13,426 bases of DNA from NCBI GenBank assembly GCA_947505055.1, contig CANNLO010000097.1, forward strand, positions 1 to 13,426, written 5' to 3'. Every line of letters begins with the position of its first letter. The first letter of the stretch is position 1. The translations under genes and the position numbers were made by a program. The notes under the pieces are model-generated. The model made no database searches and had not been told where the DNA came from. It saw only the letters and a list, made by a program, of their open reading frames with translations. This DNA is from Methylococcaceae bacterium. GTDB lineage: Bacteria > Pseudomonadota > Gammaproteobacteria > Methylococcales > Methylomonadaceae. Below are positions 1 to 6,347 of this stretch, one piece after another.

Positions 1-476
1 ATCAGTTTTCTTTCGGCTAATTCTGTCAGTAAAATTTCTTGTTGCTTGTAGCGTAAATATTTTTCATTTCTAAGTAGCGTAAAAAATTTAACGGCCATTA
101 AAAACTCGACCGAACTAAAGTTTTTATTTATGTAGTAAACCATTTTTTTACTAGTTAGAAGGGGTTCTTCTTCTGTTGAAAAGGGATCACTTTGTAAAAC
201 GATGACTGGAATAAATATATCGCCTTCCTCATCTGAAAAAGACTCACATAAAACATTAACCTGGCACTCAGGTAAATCTTCATTAATAATAATCAGGCTT
301 ATTGCTTCCGGATTTTCGTAATACAACCGGGTGATTTTATAAATTTCAGAGCCATTAACAGCGAACTTGAAATTGTAAAATCCATTATTTTGCAATTCAT
401 CAGTTAGCCTTGCTACTACAGACTCATTGGTCTCTGCAATAACAATAATTTCTTGTTTACGTGAATCCAAAGCCAC
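1..476 (-). CDS. Receiver-like signalling protein, N-terminal part (runs off left edge)
   Basis: An open frame of 158 codons starts at a GTG (474-476) and continues past the left edge. A GGAG (complement of 483-486) lies seven bases upstream, which supports this start over the in-frame TTG at 487-489. Residues about 8-130 have the alternating hydrophobic pattern of a response-regulator receiver domain: a first strand EIIVIAE, a strand SLIIINEDLP, a strand IPVIVLQ, and a YINKNF segment like the conserved Lys region (Lys118). The position where the phosphoacceptor Asp is expected in the D-x-x-L-P pattern is Asn65, and only one acidic residue (Glu15) stands at the end of the first strand. The domain therefore looks like a pseudo-receiver. 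Residues about 136-158 are charged and helical, like the linkers leading to GGDEF, HD-GYP or kinase domains, but no output domain is visible. The gene is divergent from the HDOD gene. The fold is inferred from pattern only. Confidence 0.6.
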   Translation of the reverse strand, partial: MALDSRKQEIIVIAETNESVVARLTDELQNNGFYNFKFAVNGSEIYKITRLYYENPEAISLIIINEDLPECQVNVLCESFSDEEGDIFIPVIVLQSDPFSTEEEPLLTSKKMVYYINKNFSSVEFLMAVKFFTLLRNEKYLRYKQQEILLTELAERKL

Positions 477-581
477 AGTAATCTCCAAACAGTATTTTCA
501 GGTTTATTATTCGATTAGCATAAAGCTGCTAGAAACCATCGGTTAAAAACTATCGGCACGAACATAATTTCAGAGACCCTA

Positions 582-610
582 TTTATATTTTTATTGCTTC
601 CAACACCCAA
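582..610 (-). promoter_or_regulatory. Possible promoter of the receiver-like gene
   Basis: On the minus strand TTGGGT (complement of 605-610) and TATAAA (complement of 582-587) are separated by 17 bases, a sigma-70-like arrangement. It would give a leader of about 100 bases before the GTG start at 476. Match-based inference only, in AT-rich DNA where such matches are common. Confidence 0.3.
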
Positions 611-611
611 A

Positions 612-640
612 CTGTCTAAATTATCCATACTACTTATAAT
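612..640 (+). promoter_or_regulatory. Possible promoter of the HDOD gene (distal)
   Basis: A perfect TATAAT at 635-640 is preceded, with a 17-base spacer, by CTGTCT (612-617), a weak -35 match. Transcription would start near 647, giving a leader of roughly 95 bases. The whole 477-741 interval is an AT-rich divergent intergenic region and I see no gene in it. Confidence 0.35.
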
Positions 641-689
641 ATTTTCATTAATATTGTTTCAAATTAGAGTTTGCTTTAAAAGCACTAAC

Positions 690-718
690 TTGATTTTAGA
701 CTACATTGATATGATTAT
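690..718 (+). promoter_or_regulatory. Possible promoter of the HDOD gene (proximal)
   Basis: TTGATT (690-695), a 17-base spacer and GATTAT (713-718) form a moderate sigma-70-like match. Use of this site would leave a leader of under 20 bases with no ribosome binding site. It competes with the distal candidate at 612-640. Confidence 0.25.
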
Positions 719-741
719 AGACAATAATAATTAAATTTTTT

Positions 742-1581
742 ATGTTACCGCCAACTTTTTCTAATTTAATAATTTCAGATTTATTTAAGGGAGATCTTCA
801 ACTAACCTCCCCACCCAGTATCTATTTTGAATTGCAGAAAACAATTGAAAATCCAGATAAATCGATTTCGGATGTTGGTTTTATCATTGAACAAGACCAA
901 GCGTTATCAATAAGAATACTAAAAATTGTTAACAGTGCCTTTTTCGGACTTCCTCAGTCTATCGCCTCAATTAAACGAGCTATTAGCATTATTGGCTTTC
1001 AGTCATTACAGCACCTGGTATTGGCTACGGTTGTTATCGATAAGTTTTCTTCGATGCCAGGCGGACTGCCTTCTATTCATGATTTTTGGGCCAGAAGTCT
1101 TCGCTGCGCGCTTATCAGTAAAGAGCTCTGCCTATACCGAAACAGTAAATATGATTTTGATGAGATTTTCATTTGCGGTTTATTACACGATATTGGGCAA
1201 CTGGTTTTTTATCGAAGAATTCCGGAGTTGGCTCGTCAGATTGGATTATTAGTTGAAGCAAGTAGCTTGGATGAGGTTGATACAGAAAACAATATATTGG
1301 GGTTTAATCATTATCAGGCGGGAACTGAATTGGCAAAATTATGGAAACTGCCGGAAATAATAATTGCAACTATCAGTCAACATAATAATCCTGATCATAC
1401 CAGTCAATTTGCGGGAGCCGTATCAATCATAGCAACCGCTAATTATCTGTGTAAAATGGATCTCGACAACCCTTATAGCAACAGCATTTGCAACGATATA
1501 GCTCAGAATGTTTTGACTGGCATTGTTGAAGAAGCCGACAATCAATTTAAAGAAGTATTTAGCCTGTTTTATCCGGGTTGA
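742..1581 (+). CDS. HDOD domain protein
   Basis: 279 residues, essentially one HDOD domain. Visible hallmarks are the conserved early core (about residues 45-90: DQALSIRILKIVNSAFFG, then IKRAISIIGFQSL), FW at 116-117, the HD pair H149-D150 in GLLHDIGQL, H190 in GFNHYQAGTELAKLWKLPE, and H214. HDOD proteins are HD-fold relatives that usually act as non-catalytic signalling or scaffold proteins in bacterial stress, motility and cyclic-nucleotide networks; no enzymatic role can be claimed here. The length matches stand-alone HDOD proteins, with no obvious extra sensory or GGDEF domain. No Shine-Dalgarno sequence precedes the ATG; the upstream bases are A/T only. The gene is divergent from a receiver-like gene, so a shared signalling role is plausible but inferred. 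It is probably cytoplasmic, as no signal peptide or membrane segment is visible. Confidence 0.88.
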   Translation: MLPPTFSNLIISDLFKGDLQLTSPPSIYFELQKTIENPDKSISDVGFIIEQDQALSIRILKIVNSAFFGLPQSIASIKRAISIIGFQSLQHLVLATVVIDKFSSMPGGLPSIHDFWARSLRCALISKELCLYRNSKYDFDEIFICGLLHDIGQLVFYRRIPELARQIGLLVEASSLDEVDTENNILGFNHYQAGTELAKLWKLPEIIIATISQHNNPDHTSQFAGAVSIIATANYLCKMDLDNPYSNSICNDIAQNVLTGIVEEADNQFKEVFSLFYPG

Positions 1582-1584
1582 TAA

Positions 1585-1630
1585 GTTCGCTCAGACTTTG
1601 AATCCATTGGTTCAAATTGTCTTAGCGAAC
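1585..1630. repeat. Stem-loop just after the HDOD gene
   Basis: GTTCGCT (1585-1591) pairs with AGCGAAC (1624-1630). Inside it AGAC (1593-1596) pairs with GTCT (1619-1622), and TTTGAA (1597-1602) pairs with TTCAAA (1611-1616), leaving an eight-base loop, one mismatch and a two-base bulge. It starts four bases after the HDOD stop codon, which suggests a role in 3' end formation. No T-tract follows, so it is not a textbook intrinsic terminator. Confidence 0.5.
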
Positions 1631-1686
1631 GAATCAAATTTAGTAGCTCTTTATCTAACTGGTTTTCTTGCTAGTCAGATTTGAAT

Positions 1687-1806
1687 TTACCACTGGGACT
1701 CGCCAGTTTCAGGATCGTACATTTCGTGAGAAATTGTATGTCTGTTTGCGATTAGTTCTTTAATGCTGAGCGATAAGGTCATGGCGCGAGAGATTGCTAA
1801 TTTCAT
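1687..1806 (-). CDS. Short hypothetical protein or C-terminal fragment
   Basis: A minus-strand frame stops at 1687-1689 and is open upstream well beyond 1860. The segment below about 1860 reads like real protein (…NYEAMKLAISRAMTLS…, ending MYDPETGESQW): amphipathic helix followed by a charged tail. Upstream of about 1866 the same frame is merely antisense to the aldehyde dehydrogenase remnant, so it cannot be the natural N-terminus. The coordinates given use the internal ATG at 1804-1806 (39 residues), which lacks a clear ribosome binding site. It could instead be the tail of a longer gene cut off when it was joined to the remnant. I do not recognise the family and assign no function. Confidence 0.3.
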   Translation of the reverse strand: MKLAISRAMTLSLSIKELIANRHTISHEMYDPETGESQW

Positions 1807-1866
1807 CGCTTCATAATTGGTGCGATATAAATGCTTTCTATCGTTTGTAGCCCATTCAGGCAACTG

Positions 1867-2102
1867 GGTCTTGGAGTCGGTCTGTGGACGCGAGACATGA
1901 ATCGAGCATACCGAATGGGACGAGGTATTCAAGCCGGTCATGTCTGGGTTAACTGTTATTACCATTATCCGGCTCATGCGGCCTTTGGCGGTTACAAAAA
2001 ATCAGGCATAGGCCGCGCAACTATAAGATGATGTTGGACCATTATCAGCAAAGCAAAAATATGCTGGTTAGCTACGACATTAATCCTTTGGGATTTTTCT
2101 AA
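1867..2102 (+). pseudogene. Aldehyde dehydrogenase, 3' remnant with frameshift
   Basis: From 1867 the plus strand encodes [18 protein letters not shown], then HVWVNCY and [16 protein letters not shown], the conserved C-terminal segment of NAD(P)-dependent aldehyde dehydrogenases, close to the AldB type. After GRAT the frame breaks. The expected His-Lys continues one frame over as [17 protein letters not shown]…PLGFF, stopping at the TAA 2100-2102. Only two bases (2023-2024) stand where a His codon is expected, so a single-base deletion explains it. The preceding four-fifths of the enzyme, including the catalytic Cys and Glu and the Rossmann fold, is absent. The left boundary abuts unrelated sequence at about 1860. 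The fragment cannot be an active enzyme; it is a decaying relic of deletion or rearrangement. Confidence 0.85.
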
Positions 2103-2135
2103 AACTTTTTGCCGTTTAATTTTGTCGAAACTAAA

Positions 2136-2171
2136 GCCAAGCACAAGGGACAAGAACCCGAAGTGCTTGGC
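2136..2171. terminator. Hairpin downstream of cysH
   Basis: GCCAAGCAC (2136-2144) and GTGCTTGGC (2163-2171) form a perfect nine-base stem; GGG and CCC inside the loop can extend it. It sits seven bases beyond the cysH stop codon. On the minus strand the stem is followed by a short T-run and on the plus strand by ATGTTTGTTATTTG, so it could end cysH transcription and possibly read-through from the aldehyde dehydrogenase relic. The T-tracts are imperfect. Confidence 0.55.
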
Positions 2172-2178
2172 ATGTTTG

Positions 2179-2898
2179 TTATTTGTTCAAATTTCCCGCA
2201 TGTAAACCGCATTCTTTTTTTGCACCCGACTCCCACCACCATCGTCCAACTCTTTCATGCTGATTAGGTAATACAGGGCGGGTGCATGGTTCGCAGCCTA
2301 TGCTAATAAAGCCTTTTTCGTGTAAGTCGTTATAAGGTACCTGATAGGCTTCAATATAATCCCAGACTTGTGCCGAACTCCAGTTTAATAAGGGATTAAA
2401 TTTAATCAGTTGATGATTGTCGGTGGAAAAAGCGGTATCGATCTGTATTTCTGGAACAGCTTGCCGAGTATCCTGACTTTGGTCTTTACGTTGACCGGTA
2501 ATCCATGCGTCAACATGAGCCAGTTTGCGCTTTAAAGGTTCAACTTTACGGATGCCGCAACATTCCTGATGACCGTCTTCATAAAAACTGAACAGACCTT
2601 TGTTTTTAACAAAACCATCCAGTAAATCCCTGTCCGGGGTCAACAGTTCAATGTCGATTTGATAATGCTTACGGACTGTTTCGATAAATTGGTAAGTTTC
2701 AGGATGCAGACGTCCGGTATCCAGAGAAAAAACCTGAATGTCTTTTCTAATCGCCAACGCCATGTCTATCAATACCACGTCTTCTGCACCACTAAAAGAA
2801 ATGGCAATATTATCGAAAAGCTCCAGGGCTTTTTTTAGTATGACGCGCGGATTGTTGCCATCCAGTTCGGTTTGTAATTGTTCTATATTGACTGTCAT
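2179..2898 (-). CDS. cysH: Thioredoxin-dependent APS reductase (CysH, FeS type)
   Basis: Reduces activated sulfate to sulfite in assimilatory sulfate reduction, with thioredoxin as electron donor; cytoplasmic. The 239-residue protein has the nucleotide-binding loop SFSGAED (34-40), a [11 protein letters not shown] segment (59-69), and the catalytic Cys230 in the C-terminal ECGLH motif. It also has the CC pair (113-114) and C202-x-x-C205, the four cysteines that ligate a [4Fe-4S] cluster. In the family these cysteines mark adenosine 5'-phosphosulfate (APS) reductases, while the PAPS reductases of enteric bacteria lack them. I therefore call APS as the likely substrate, with some dual specificity possible. 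It follows gshA on the same strand after a 35-base gap and probably shares its transcript. Only a weak AGGA, about 12 bases upstream, precedes the ATG. Confidence 0.93.
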   Translation of the reverse strand: MTVNIEQLQTELDGNNPRVILKKALELFDNIAISFSGAEDVVLIDMALAIRKDIQVFSLDTGRLHPETYQFIETVRKHYQIDIELLTPDRDLLDGFVKNKGLFSFYEDGHQECCGIRKVEPLKRKLAHVDAWITGQRKDQSQDTRQAVPEIQIDTAFSTDNHQLIKFNPLLNWSSAQVWDYIEAYQVPYNDLHEKGFISIGCEPCTRPVLPNQHERVGRWWWESGAKKECGLHAGNLNK

Positions 2899-2933
2899 TG
2901 TGAGATGCTATCCTGGTTACTGCGTTTAGGGCT

Positions 2934-4520
2934 TTATACTTGCAAAAAATATTGCTTCAAATAATCTTCGAAAGGAATTTGTTGATCGCTCTCAATTTCT
3001 TGCTGTTTGACATGAGACTCTGCGGCCATTTCCATAAATTGTTGTTCTTGACACTGATCCAGCGGCTTGTCTTTAAAATACTGAGCATGATTGGCTGATG
3101 TATTTAAAGCAAAACGGGCAAAGGGTTGCTTAAGTTGCGCCATCTGTTCCAGCATCTGAGCCGATGCGGTTAAATCGGGTTTATCAATTAACTGGCCTTG
3201 CTTTGTCAACGCAGAACTGTAGGGTTTATCGGCATTATCGAGATCCAAAACGGCACACACGGCTTCCATTGATTCAAGGATTTCTCCCGCCCAATCACGT
3301 AAAAGAATTTTTTGATTGTCTTGGGTAAGTTCCAGTCCGGGTTTTCTGCCTAGATGAGCAACAGCCAGTTGATTGGCGTTGTTAATTTGATGTTCCATAT
3401 CGGATGTTTGCGGACTGTCTTGCAATAAACAAGTCAGCAATAATGCCTCTATGAAGCGGGCTTTATGATCATCTATCCCAATTGGATTAAATATATCCAG
3501 ATCCAGGGAACGCATTTCTACATAGCGAACACCACGACGCTTAAGTGCTAAAGTCGGTTTTTCTCTGGGATCAGTAATTTGCTTGGGGCGGATCGTGCTG
3601 TAAAACTCGTTTTCAATCTGTAAAATATTACTGTTCAGCTGCTGATAATCGCCATCCACCTGAATACCAATTTTTTCGTATTCAGGATAGGGCGTGTTAA
3701 TGGCGGTGCTCAAGCTATCTACATAGCCTTCAATCGAATTGTAATCAATTCTTAGATTTGCCTGATTTTCACTTTTGTAACCTATATCGCTCATCCGTAA
3801 GGAAGTTGCATAAGGATGGTAAAGTGTCCCGTCATCGAATTCATCAAATTGCGCCATCAAGGCTGGGCGACTGTTAAAAAAGTTTTTGCAAATCGCTGGT
3901 GAGGCGCCAAATAAATACAGTATCAACCAACCCATGCGTTGAAAGTTTCTGATCAGGCCGAAATAGGCTGCATCGGTAAACTGTTCAAGTGTCAGTGAGC
4001 TATGCTGTTGCTTATGTAAAACGGGCCATAAGACCTCAGGCACCGAATAATTAAAATGGATGCCGGCAATGGACTGCATCGTTCTACCATAACGATGCCA
4101 CAATCCATGTCGGTAAACATGTTTCATTTTACCGACATTAGACGATCCATATTCGGCAATCGGTATGCTTAGATCGCCATTAATGCCACAAGGCATGCTG
4201 GCACTCAGTAAAATTTCGTTATCCAGATTTTTATAAACAAACTGATGAATATTGTGCAGGTAGTTTAACGAATCTTTTACGTCGGAAAACGGTGGGGTAA
4301 TTAATTCAATTAGCGCTTCAGAATAATCCGTAGTGATATAAGGATGCGTTAAAGCAGCACCTAGTGCTTTGGGGTGGGGTGCTTGGGAGATAAGGCCCTC
4401 TTTGGAAATGCGCAAACTTTCCTTTTCTATTCCTTTGAGCCCCCCGCAAAGCAGATGCTGTTGGCCGTTTGCATTTAGTTGATCCAAGCGTGTTAAAAGC
4501 GCATTATTCACATTAGTCAT
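2934..4520 (-). CDS. gshA: Glutamate-cysteine ligase
   Basis: ATP-dependent ligation of glutamate and cysteine, the first and rate-controlling step of glutathione synthesis. The 528 residues match the length of the gammaproteobacterial (type 1) enzyme. Recognisable segments in order: GGLKGIEKESLRIS (26-39), LTHPYITTDYSEALIELITPP (about 57-77, substrate and metal site), WHRYGRTMQSIAGIHFNYS (141-159), and RRGVRYVEMRSLDLDIFNPIGI (328-349). It is intact and has no signal peptide. It is the first gene of a probable gshA-cysH unit, which would place cysteine supply and cysteine use under one promoter. gshB is not in the window. The ATG at 4518-4520 has only a poor ribosome binding site (GGAA about 13 bases upstream). 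Confidence 0.95.
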   Translation of the reverse strand: MTNVNNALLTRLDQLNANGQQHLLCGGLKGIEKESLRISKEGLISQAPHPKALGAALTHPYITTDYSEALIELITPPFSDVKDSLNYLHNIHQFVYKNLDNEILLSASMPCGINGDLSIPIAEYGSSNVGKMKHVYRHGLWHRYGRTMQSIAGIHFNYSVPEVLWPVLHKQQHSSLTLEQFTDAAYFGLIRNFQRMGWLILYLFGASPAICKNFFNSRPALMAQFDEFDDGTLYHPYATSLRMSDIGYKSENQANLRIDYNSIEGYVDSLSTAINTPYPEYEKIGIQVDGDYQQLNSNILQIENEFYSTIRPKQITDPREKPTLALKRRGVRYVEMRSLDLDIFNPIGIDDHKARFIEALLLTCLLQDSPQTSDMEHQINNANQLAVAHLGRKPGLELTQDNQKILLRDWAGEILESMEAVCAVLDLDNADKPYSSALTKQGQLIDKPDLTASAQMLEQMAQLKQPFARFALNTSANHAQYFKDKPLDQCQEQQFMEMAAESHVKQQEIESDQQIPFEDYLKQYFLQV

Positions 4521-4558
4521 AAAATGAAGGAATTCCCTGTTGTTCTGTTATTTTAACC

Positions 4559-4564
4559 ATTATA
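4559..4564 (-). promoter_or_regulatory. -10 element of probable gshA promoter
   Basis: The minus strand reads TATAAT at the complement of 4559-4564, which would start transcription near 4552 and give a leader of about 30 bases. The -35 region is poor (TTTCTT at a 17-base spacing), so an activator may be needed or the match may be chance. Confidence 0.4.
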
Positions 4565-4650
4565 AAGAGTTTAACGGATTGAAGAAATAAGCTTCCAATT
4601 TAAAACCAGACCATCACCTTTATTAGAAAACAAACTAACTCCAGAACATC

Positions 4651-4656
4651 TATAAT
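4651..4656 (+). promoter_or_regulatory. -10 element of probable pap promoter
   Basis: A perfect TATAAT lies 29 bases before the pap start codon, with no clear -35 hexamer. The transcript would begin near 4663 and include the ribosome binding site AAGGA at 4672-4676. With the gshA element it fills the 164-base divergent intergenic region 4521-4684, where I see nothing else. Confidence 0.45.
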
Positions 4657-4684
4657 CATCAATTTATCTTCAAGGATAATAGTT

Positions 4685-6166
4685 ATGTTTGAATCGGCAG
4701 AACTTGATCACAAAATAGACAAAGCTACTTACGATGAAGAAGTACCCAAATTACGTGAGGCACTACTGGAAGCGCAGATGGATTTGGCAAAACAGAGCAA
4801 ATTTCCGGTTATTATCCTTATTGGTGGCTTGGATGGTGCTGGAAGAGGAGAAACTGTCAATTTGCTGAATGGATGGATGGATCCGCGTTTCATCCAGACG
4901 CATGGTATGGGTGAGCCTTCTGATGAAGAACTGGATCGCCCCATGATGTGGCGATTCTGGCGCGAACTGCCACCCAAAGGCAAGATTGGTGTGTTTCTTG
5001 GTTCCTGGTATACCTGGCCGATACTGAATCGGGTGGCAGGGCGCACTGAAGACGGTGATCTTGATCAAAGTATGGAACGCGCCAAACGTTTGGAAAAAAT
5101 GCTCACTGATGAAGGTGCGCTCATCATAAAATTTTGGATGCATTTATCAAAGAAAAAACAGGAAAAGTGTCTGCAACTGCTTGAGGAAAATCCCAAAACA
5201 CGCTGGAGAGTTACCCATCGTGACTGGAAACACTTCAAGAAATACGACAAGTTTCGAGTCGTGCATGAAAGGGTAATCCGTCACACCAGTACCGCTGAGG
5301 CACCGTGGACCATCGTTGAAGGCTATGATCCGCATTATCGCAGCTTGACTGTGGGCAAAGTGATTCTGGAAGCGATCCGCAATCGCCTTGATGATACCGA
5401 GATCAAAACAGCCGAAGTTCAGGCGCCGCCATTACCATCTATAGATCATCTGAATATTTTAAAAAACTTGGATTTGACTCAATCGATCGAAAAAAAACAA
5501 TTTAAGAGTGAACTGGAAAAATATCAGGGCAAGCTGGCGTTGTTGACCCGCGAAGCCAAGTTTAAAGAACTAACTGTCATTGCCGTATTCGAAGGTAATG
5601 ACGCTGCGGGTAAAGGTAGTTCAATTCGCCGTATAACCAGTGCGCTGGATGCCCGCCGCTACAACATTATCCCTGTTGCCACACCCACCGAAGAAGAACG
5701 TGCCCAACCTTATCTGTGGCGTTTTTGGCGACATATTCCCCGGCGCGGACGAGTGACCATTTTTGATCGCTCCTGGTATGGCCGGGTATTGGTTGAACGG
5801 GTTGAAGGTTTCTGTTCTAAAGCAGACTGGATGCGTGCTTATAACGAGATCAATGATTTTGAAGTGCAACTGGTCCGACATAAAATTGTAGTAATCAAGT
5901 TCTGGCTCGCCATCAGCAAGGAAGAGCAACTGGTCCGCTTTAACGAGCGGGAAAAAATCAGTTTTAAACGGTTCAAGATTACCGATGAAGACTGGCGAAA
6001 CCGTGAAAAATGGGAAGACTATGAACAAGCGGTTTGCGATATGGTTGACCGAACCAGCACTGATTGTGCGCCTTGGACATTGGTGGAAGCCAATGACAAG
6101 AACTTTGCCCGTATCAAGATTTTAAAGACCTTATGCCGAGAAATTGAAGCGGCTATGGAAAAATAG
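4685..6166 (+). CDS. pap: Polyphosphate:AMP phosphotransferase (two-domain PPK2)
   Basis: Transfers phosphate from polyphosphate to AMP, yielding ADP (PPK2 class II). The 493 residues hold two tandem PPK2 domains, about 22-235 and 275-490, as in the tandem family. The C-terminal domain has an intact Walker A (EGNDAAGKG, Lys310) and the FDRSWYGR motif (Asp361, Arg362). The N-terminal domain has diverged: its Walker A reads GLDGAGRGET with Arg54 in place of Lys, and the Asp-Arg motif reads FLGSWYTW. Catalysis is therefore likely confined to the C-terminal half, which agrees with what is generally described for tandem PPK2 proteins. The start is well supported: AAGGA is eight bases before the ATG. 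It is divergent from gshA and followed by a 181-base gap, so probably monocistronic. Confidence 0.92.
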   Translation: MFESAELDHKIDKATYDEEVPKLREALLEAQMDLAKQSKFPVIILIGGLDGAGRGETVNLLNGWMDPRFIQTHGMGEPSDEELDRPMMWRFWRELPPKGKIGVFLGSWYTWPILNRVAGRTEDGDLDQSMERAKRLEKMLTDEGALIIKFWMHLSKKKQEKCLQLLEENPKTRWRVTHRDWKHFKKYDKFRVVHERVIRHTSTAEAPWTIVEGYDPHYRSLTVGKVILEAIRNRLDDTEIKTAEVQAPPLPSIDHLNILKNLDLTQSIEKKQFKSELEKYQGKLALLTREAKFKELTVIAVFEGNDAAGKGSSIRRITSALDARRYNIIPVATPTEEERAQPYLWRFWRHIPRRGRVTIFDRSWYGRVLVERVEGFCSKADWMRAYNEINDFEVQLVRHKIVVIKFWLAISKEEQLVRFNEREKISFKRFKITDEDWRNREKWEDYEQAVCDMVDRTSTDCAPWTLVEANDKNFARIKILKTLCREIEAAMEK

Positions 6167-6192
6167 ATTTAAGTAAAGTACCTCTAACTTTC

Positions 6193-6240
6193 TAAGCTCC
6201 AGTTCAGCGTATTTAAAGAGCTTACTTAATTATCTTTAAA
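6193..6240 (+). terminator. Weak hairpins downstream of pap
   Basis: Two overlapping inverted repeats follow pap: TAAGCTC (6193-6199) with GAGCTTA (6218-6224), and TTTAAAGA (6212-6219) with TCTTTAAA (6233-6240). They share bases, so only one can form at a time. The DNA is AT-rich without a clean T-tract, so termination here is possible but unproven. Confidence 0.3.
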
Positions 6241-6298
6241 ATTTCACTTGGGATTGATGTTGATTTGACAGTTATTTCAAAATATTTCGTGCCGCTGG

Positions 6299-6327
6299 TT
6301 AATTTCGTGGACAATAAGCACTATAAA
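6299..6327 (+). promoter_or_regulatory. Possible promoter of the yoaA-tsaB pair
   Basis: TTAATT (6299-6304) and TATAAA (6322-6327) have a 17-base spacer. Transcription would begin near 6333, just upstream of the AAAGAG (6336-6341) that precedes the TTG start. A consensus TTGACA at 6265-6270 has no -10 at a proper distance. Confidence 0.3.
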
Positions 6328-6347
6328 ACAGTAATAAAGAGACTCCA

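Noticed and set aside
926..1252. ORF in another frame inside the HDOD gene
   Set aside because: It is a frame shadow of a clearly conserved HDOD coding sequence.
4729..6028. Several minus-strand ORFs under the pap gene
   Set aside because: They are antisense to a fully conserved two-domain enzyme and contain no known motif.
6322..6333. LexA-like half site (TATAAAACAGTA) upstream of the yoaA-like gene
   Set aside because: The left half CTGT is absent at the required spacing (AAGC there), so a LexA box is not supported.
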